Positions 58,064 to 64,000 of a stretch of DNA of 64,000 nucleotides are shown one piece after another. Each line of letters opens with the position of its first letter. Position 1 is the stretch's first letter. Both the position numbers and the translations under genes were made by a program. The notes beneath the pieces were generated by a model. The model had not been told where the DNA came from and searched no databases. It saw only the letters and a program-made list of their open reading frames with translations. The DNA lies in the NCBI RefSeq assembly GCF_022539505.1, contig NC_061514.1, forward strand, positions 248,546,124 through 248,610,123, in the 5' to 3' direction. This DNA is from Lolium rigidum (Eukaryota > Streptophyta > Magnoliopsida > Poales > Poaceae).

Positions 58064-60110
58064 CGATCTACTCCAAGCCAAATTGCATCATGATGTACAT
58101 CAACATCACCAAATTTGCGCCAAAAGGGTAAGAAGTGCGCAATTACAATAAGAGGATTGGTTTTGCCTCAAGGTCTCTCTGAGGTCTAGCTTATAAAGAC
58201 CCAATGATCTAGGATTTACGTGGAGTAGTCGTACCTGGACACTACAAGACTATTCTATGTGGACTACTTGATGTGCACATCATAGATCTGCCTAAGGATC
58301 CAACTAGCTTCTTCTGGACTGGACTATCCATCTTGATCAACCAGCAGCAAGGCCGTCCAGTTAGGCCATAGGTCCAACCACCATCTATAAACCACTCGGG
58401 ATTGCCGATCTTAGATTAAATCATTAGTATACCCATTTTAGCATATCCACAACAGTCAGATCCCACTTTAATCCGAAATCTAGAGCTCCTGATCCTTGCA
58501 ATATGGAAACTCTGTGGGCAATATTATTTTACGCATGTAATATTGTTGAAATATTGTTTGCGTGGTATGTAAAAAATATGAAATAGACGCCTTGAACATT
58601 CAAACACAACCATGCATTTCCGTGGGTTGCAACAAATCCTTGAGGAAAATCATTACACATCTAACGTTTGCAAATAGAACAATAACAATCTTGCAACACG
58701 AACATAAAATTGGAAAACCAAACACATCTAGTATCCCCATATCACTAAGCTTTCGCCATCAGAGTTTAGACCCCTCCACCTCGCGCTCGCTTCTGACTCC
58801 CCAGAGCCGAATAGGGCAGCCTGATTTTTTTGTTTGACATTTAGATCTCTTCAGTTAAATTGTGATGAAGCACGCACACGTCGTTTGTTTTCTTCAATTG
58901 AAATTGCATTAGAAGATTTATGCTAACACGCAATTGTATTTCTTTACTCGTTGCTCCTTTATTAATAATCTAAATGAATAGATCACCTTTTAGCAGATGA
59001 TTTCACATGAAATGAGATGATTGATGCTATTGTTCGCCTTCATTCGAAGGCGATATCTTCACCAGGTCGACATCTTCCAAACTCAGAGTTCTTAGGGTGT
59101 GTTTGGTTTAGGAACGAAGTGAGACCGTTTCACACCTAGAACCCATTCATGTGTTTGGTTGTGTAAAAAGAATGAAACTAAGTGGTTCTCAAAAAGAGAA
59201 TATAACCTCAGATGCAGAATGCAAGTGAAGCTCTCGGGCTCAAATAAAAACAAATCAGCGAAAGTGCCCTGTAGCTCTCAGGTTAAATCCGGGGTTAGAA
59301 ACATGTCACATAACTCACTTACATCATAACCGGTTGGCACATCAATTTTTACCTCCTAGATATAAAAGTCTAACATTTTGCTTATTTCAGAAAGCACAGG
59401 TTCTTTATTATCATTCCACCGGATCGGTGGACTAGGGAAATGACAAGCTAACCATCACCGCACAAAATCCAATCTCACCATGGAACAAAAATTATTTACA
59501 AATACTATTTGTGCTGACACTTTTATTAGTATTGTGCCACAAATTTTAAAGATAAATACCCTACAAATACAAATGTAGGACTGTAGGAGGTAAGATCACC
59601 ATTCCACTGAAAGAGGTGGGATGAATCCAATTCTGGCTATTTCAGTTCCACAACCTAACACCAGATGAAACCTTTTCTATGTCACTTTTTTTTTTATTCC
59701 AACCAAATACGAGAATGTAATTGTGTATTCCACTTGAATGGAACCATGCCATTTTATTCCACTTCATCTCAAAACCATGCTTTATCCAATTTTGGTGATA
59801 AAGGAACGAGGGAGGAGGAAGGAGAAGTGTATTCAGCTCGCTCCATTGTCTATAGTCATCGCTAGAGGGTCTAAGGACCTAGTTATAACTTATATTAATT
59901 TATGGCTCTCTGCACTACTATTAATGATTATTAATAAACCGCTGGACCTTTTTGCAAACAAAAGTTTCACCCTCAATTCCAAGATTATTCAACATGCAAA
60001 TACCCCCTTGACGGTACACTAATTTTCTTTCCTAGATAAGCCGGCCCACACAAAACGTGTTCACACGCACATTACAAGAGACAGAGAGAGGGATGAAGAA
60101 GGAGACAGGC
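58064..60110. other. Intergenic sequence with a possible hAT-like element
   Basis: No gene. 59095-59110 reads GGGTGTGTTTGGTTTAGG, a motif common at ends of grass hAT or Tourist elements, and TATTTGGTTGGAATA lies inverted near 59694-59708, so a degraded DNA element may span about 59095-59800. The ends are not matched well enough to be sure. Confidence 0.4.
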
Positions 60111-60139
60111 AATAAATTGGGTGCGGTAATATAGGTTGC

Positions 60140-60333
60140 AGTCTTCAAGGCACACAGAGCATTCGGTGTGACTCCTTATCGGATTCTCCTCACCCTTTCT
60201 CTTGTGTTCTTCAATTCAGTTCTTCCCATAAGCTGTCGGCCCCAGTTCGTTTCCCTTCCCTACTACCTCCACCTATCCCTCTCTCCTGGTTTGCGAAAGA
60301 TTTTCAAGCGGTTCCAGATTCCGAGAGCTGGTA
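60140..60333 (+). other. Inferred leader exon of the 62-kb gene
   Basis: A pyrimidine-rich leader-like segment ends at a donor-like GAGAGCTG|GTAGGTATG (60334), about 2 kb upstream of an acceptor TTTCTTAAACAG that precedes the next coding start. A TAATATAGG motif near 60127-60135 could serve as TATA box. This is inferred from splice-like signals. Confidence 0.45.
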
Positions 60334-61496
60334 GGTATGCCACAGCCTCCTATTCTATTTCTTGTTGCGTTGTGTGATCTGTTGAATGGCTGTAATGTTG
60401 CGGAGTGAAAGATTTGACGCGAAATCGTTTGTGGGAGCTCCTTTCTGGATCCGAAGGTCCTGGCCCTGCTATTTTCCCCTGACAGTTTCTTCTTAGAATG
60501 GTTTTGGTTGATTCAATTTCTCTGAAATCTGTTCTGGATTGTAATTCTTTGTGGTTGCGAGCGTTTTCTTCTTCCAAATCTTTTGTTGCGTGTACACCTA
60601 GTCCATTCTTTCTTCATTTTCGCCTGGACTTGCAAGATTGTGCCATGTAGCACTAAATCTGTCGGCAATTCAAACGTTGTCCTACATGCCGGAATGGAAA
60701 TGCGAGCTCCTGTCCAGAGCTGCTCGTCTGTTGCTTCCTTTCCAGGAAATCTGTTCCAGTTTTGGGTTCTAGTTCTTGTTTCTTCCGTCCCAGTAGTACT
60801 ATTTCCTTAGATAAATGAGTTTGGTCGGCGCTGCCACATGATTTGGTGCCGCATTTGATCTATCCATTCTAGACCAGTAGACTAAGGAATCCAAGAAGCA
60901 GGCGGCAGAAGGGAGTAGTAGGTTCTTTACTTCGCCCAGTTGGCATCCCATCAATTGATGCTTGATGCCATTTGCTTCTTCTTGCTGCTGTTTGGTGGTA
61001 AATCATTACTTATTAGTACACTACTTTTCTCTGCAATGAGATAAGAAGGAACAGAACAACGTGACCCACATGCTTTTTGTAATGTAAAGGCAAAATTTAG
61101 GGGAGATCTAAACATTTTTGTCCGAGAATTAGACCTACGTGATATACTATGGTCTAAAGGTAGCATCAGTAGATGCACCGAGGAAATTAAGGCGGAAAAG
61201 ATGGAATAGAAAGCACAGGGAAAAAGGGATAGAAATGTTTGAGAGTAGTGCATCTTTACAACCCAACTGCTGGTCAAATTGTCCTCAGAAGACCCTCATT
61301 TAGAGCTTAGATCAACACAGATGGCACATCCTTTTCGACACCATCTGCCTGTAACTCCTATTATAATATGAGCAAAACTGTAGAGCATATTGAGATTTGT
61401 TAATGCTTGTAGTATTGTTTGTCAACAATGCATTGATTATAGCAACAAGGTGGTTAGCCAATCGCTTCTGCCTTCTGGTAATCATGCAATATACTA

Positions 61497-61601
61497 CTCT
61501 CTCCGTCCTAAAAAGGTTGACTCAGCTTTGATTAAATTCGGATGTATCTATACATTCAAATTTAGACAAATTTGTGACATCTTTTTTTAGGACGAAGGGA
61601 G
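61497..61601. mobile_element. Stowaway MITE in the leader intron
   Basis: CTCTCTCCGTCCTAAAAAGG pairs with TTTTTTTAGGACGAAGGGAG; TA at 61495-61496 and 61602-61603. Confidence 0.87.
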
Positions 61602-61671
61602 TATAATTTTAGAATGTTGGTACTTAGTTGCATAATGTGATACAACGTTGTGCGTTTTCAGCACAGAAATA

Positions 61672-61798
61672 CTTCCTCTGTCCATAAAAAGAATGACTCA
61701 ACTTTTTCAAAATTTAGATGTATCTATATATACTAAATCGGGTCTAGATACATCCAACTTTTGACAAATTTGAGACATCTTTTTATCGACGGAGGGAG
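61672..61798. mobile_element. Second Stowaway MITE in the leader intron
   Basis: CTTCCTCTGTCCATAAAAAG pairs with CTTTTTATCGACGGAGGGAG; TA at 61670-61671 and 61799-61800. It lies only 70 bp from the other copy. Confidence 0.87.
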
Positions 61799-62382
61799 TA
61801 TATCAGTTTTGTTTGGAATGTGGTGTCGCTCTTGATCACATATACATTTTTTGCGAGACAATCATGTTTGCAGATGAATATTAGTGCCCATCATATTCTA
61901 TTGGAACTAGGGTACGATTTTTGTGTTGATGTAAATAATGTTTGAATCAGGGAATGATTCCGTTATATTTTTTTGCCAATAAAATCATTTTTGAACTAGA
62001 GCCAATTGATCAAAACTATCAGATATATGTAATAATTATTGAATTAGGGAAACAAACTGGATGGATTTGTTGTGTATATATCATAGGAAGAGAAATGATT
62101 TGATGCCATGCATGTTACCCTAGTGGTTTAATCATTGCAGTCCTATCCTTCTCCATGTTTTCTCAAATGTCAATCATGTTGGCTAGTGTCATGGTGAAAA
62201 CACCATCATATTTATTCTACTTGTCATGCAACTTTTCCCCTTCCTTTTCACCTTTGCTGTACACTGCATGTTTCTCTAGCCAGTACATCTCGCTTCATAC
62301 AATTGCTACGTTAGCTACGTCATCTGTTGCAAAACCTAACTAGTTGCTACTCTTTTCTGACATTTTTTTTCTTAAACAGATC

Positions 62383-62874
62383 ATGCCTTGCGCTCCCGAG
62401 CTTGTCAATGGTGAGGGCGGCGCGATCAAAGTGGGCACAACCGGCACCATCGGTTCACTCATGATAAGAGAACTGGAGTCCATCAAAGTCACACCCCAAG
62501 GAGCTGCTACCCCACGTCTGAGACGCCAAAGTAACCCGGTTTCGGTTCCCTGTGGAGCTAGCCCTCGGAAGACCATCCTAAGGAAGAGCTCATCCAATGT
62601 CGCATGCAGCAGCAGTAGCAGCAACAACGGCAGAACCGATCGTGTGAGTGCTGATGAAGCCAGCAAGGCAAGAAGGAGCTCTCAACGGAACAAGTCCCAC
62701 TCTCCAATGCTGCACTCAGATGGTGTGCTAGCTGACAGAAGCCCGAACGTCGAGAAGGCGAAGAAGAAAGGAAATTTTCATGTTGTTGAGGTGGTTGATG
62801 TTAGGTGCAGTAACCCGATGAGCAGCCGTCTCCGTAAGCTCGGGTTCTCTAAGCTGTCGGAGACCTTTGCCTAG
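62383..62874 (+). CDS. Conserved plant protein of unknown function
   Basis: 163 aa from an ATG placed 3 nt after a good splice acceptor (TTTTTTTTCTTAAACAG at 62363-62379); an ATG farther upstream in the same frame lies inside that intron signal and is not used. The protein starts MPCAPELVNGEGGAIKVGTT and holds GSLMIRELESIKV, a basic serine-rich middle (SPRKTILRKSSS, a SSSSSNN tract) and a conserved-looking end (VVEVVDVRCSNPMSSRLRKL then GFSKLSETFA). I recognise the pattern as a small family in plants that lacks an assigned function. No signal peptide or membrane segment is seen; basic and serine-rich composition would fit a nuclear or phosphorylated protein, but that is a guess. The leader intron carries two Stowaways. 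Confidence 0.82.
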   Translation: MPCAPELVNGEGGAIKVGTTGTIGSLMIRELESIKVTPQGAATPRLRRQSNPVSVPCGASPRKTILRKSSSNVACSSSSSNNGRTDRVSADEASKARRSSQRNKSHSPMLHSDGVLADRSPNVEKAKKKGNFHVVEVVDVRCSNPMSSRLRKLGFSKLSETFA

Positions 62875-63464
62875 CCACGACGGAACTGAACTTAAAGCTT
62901 CTGCTGCCCTTTCCTGGAGGTCATCTTGGGTTCTTGCAAGGCTTTGGAGGGCATCATACCCTGCGATGTTTGGTGAGCCAATCATCCACCTGACTGCATC
63001 TTTGTATGTCGCGATCTGGTTTAGGTAAGATTTCCTTACTAGTTCTCTCCATGGAAACTGCTTTTGTGCTCATATGTATGAAACGTTAATTCATGAAAAG
63101 CATTTCCCATCAGAAGCTAGATGTCGATGGATGATATAATGTAATGATGCGTTAGTGTTTCTTTTTTCCATCGCTGACCTGGCTTGTTTGGCGCCACCAT
63201 TCTCGACCAAACGCTTGGATTTGGCAACAAGTCAGTGAGAGTTGTCTTTCCATCTTGGAATGCAAATTTAATGGAAAACCTTGCACTTCTGAAATAACAT
63301 ATGAGATTCCTAGACTCTTAAACTAAGTTGTTGTCTTCGGTCAGCTAAACACACCAAATAACTTGGATGGGTTTGATCTGTCCGTGGTTAAATCTAATGA
63401 TCATCTAGATTTGCAGTTTCGTGTTTCAAAAAATAAGTGAGAACATTGCAGCTTCTGTCAATTA
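62875..63464. other. 3' flank of the 62-kb gene
   Basis: Probable 3' UTR followed by AT-rich intergenic DNA; no gene recognised. Confidence 0.45.
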
Positions 63465-64000
63465 GAGAGCATCTCGCGTCACCCAAAACGCGACACATAT
63501 GGAAAGGGCAGATCCAGCGTTTGGGAACGGTATTTCTCGTGCCGCTGTTCGGACGCGTTAATTCTTAGCCGCGTCTCCTAAAACCACCTCCAAACGTAAA
63601 TTCAAATAGTTTTACTTTATATTAAAAAGAGATTGTTTTCACCGAAGTCGCCGCAATCAAAGTACTGAACGACAGACCGAGGGTGCAAAACGTAGGCCCG
63701 TCAAGCACGACGACCTCGTTTTGCTCTGCCCGGTCTGGCTTCTCCTTCTCCCCGAACGGAGCACCGGCGCACTCGAATTCGAAGGCAACACCGTCCGCAC
63801 CGTGGCCTTGCTGGCGCTACTGCGCGTCGTACATCGGGGTGCGCGTCGTACATCGGGGTGAACACGGCGTTCGGGGTGAAGCCGCCATGCACCAGCGCAT
63901 CCTCGTACCGCGGCACCCGGGCATCGCTGTTGTAGCGTCGCCAAACAAACCGGGTGACGACGGGAACGCCACTCCCGAAATGTACGCGCTGGTCGATGAC
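63465..64000 (-). mobile_element. Possible PIF/Harbinger-type element, running off the window
   Basis: TTA at 63462-63464 is followed by GAGAGCATCTC, which shares GAGCATCTC with the Harbinger element at 2778. Downstream the minus strand is open from the window edge (VIDQRVHFGSGVPVVTRFVW, then ALVHGGFTPNAVFTPMYDA) and GC-rich, with a 19-bp tandem duplication (GCGCGTCGTACATCGGGGT at 63822-63840 and 63841-63859) that appears to disturb it. The other end is outside the window. Confidence 0.4.

Overview
The window is nuclear DNA from a grass, most likely a pooid (Triticeae or Poeae/Aveneae type). The evidence is spliced plant genes separated by Stowaway and Tourist-like MITEs, L1-type LINE fragments, Athila-like and Tat-like Ty3/gypsy remains, and a BARE/Angela-type Ty1/copia LTR that is characteristic of pooids. 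The species cannot be fixed from the sequence alone. All identifications come from reading motifs and repeat structure; no database search was run.

Host genes. (1) 671-1876 (+): a single-exon DUF1644 zinc-finger protein. (2) 13348-11730 (-): an intact three-exon cytochrome P450 of the CYP85 clan (CYP716/CYP728-like), with one GC-AG intron. (3) 20158-13824 (-): an intact six-exon TORTIFOLIA1/SPIRAL2-like microtubule-associated protein of 881 aa. (4) 32605-36561 (+): a TBC-domain RabGAP in eight exons. Its catalytic motifs are intact, but the sixth exon carries an in-frame TAA just after the only visible splice acceptor. (5) 62383-62874 (+): a conserved plant protein of unknown function (163 aa), with an inferred non-coding leader exon near 60.2 kb and a 2-kb leader intron.

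Mobile DNA. 2778-4939 is a PIF/Harbinger element with matched ends and a TAA target duplication; its transposase is broken. 5721-7265 (+) and 10437-7490 (-) are two different L1-type LINE relics. 25375-26121 is a short 5'-truncated copy of the second LINE family, framed by a 15-bp target duplication. 27568-32357 is a long inverted repeat (arms about 0.9 kb) whose right arm is split by a 2.8-kb internally deleted Ty3/gypsy element (29186-31988). 37880-41140 is a decayed Athila-like element, followed by another LINE fragment (41250-41700, -).

The clearest nested structure is at 43001-52873. A solo LTR flanked by ACACT is interrupted by a full-length, gag-only Ty3/gypsy element (43834-50895) with 1.17-kb LTRs flanked by GGGGG. 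That element carries an intact, highly acidic antisense reading frame (45288-45737) with its own TATA-like box, and it reuses a short GCCGAT/ATCGGC hairpin motif from LTR to internal region. A BARE/Angela-type LTR with primer-binding site and decayed gag-pol occupies about 53.4-58.06 kb on the minus strand.

MITEs lie close to or inside genes: Stowaways flank the DUF1644 gene, sit in TORTIFOLIA intron 5 and pair up in the leader intron of the 62-kb gene. A 300-bp hairpin sits in TORTIFOLIA intron 4. I found no convincing tRNA, rRNA or CRISPR. The most unusual items are the antisense acidic ORF in the gag-only retrotransposon, the split inverted repeat inside the probable TBC leader intron, and the possible decay of the TBC gene.
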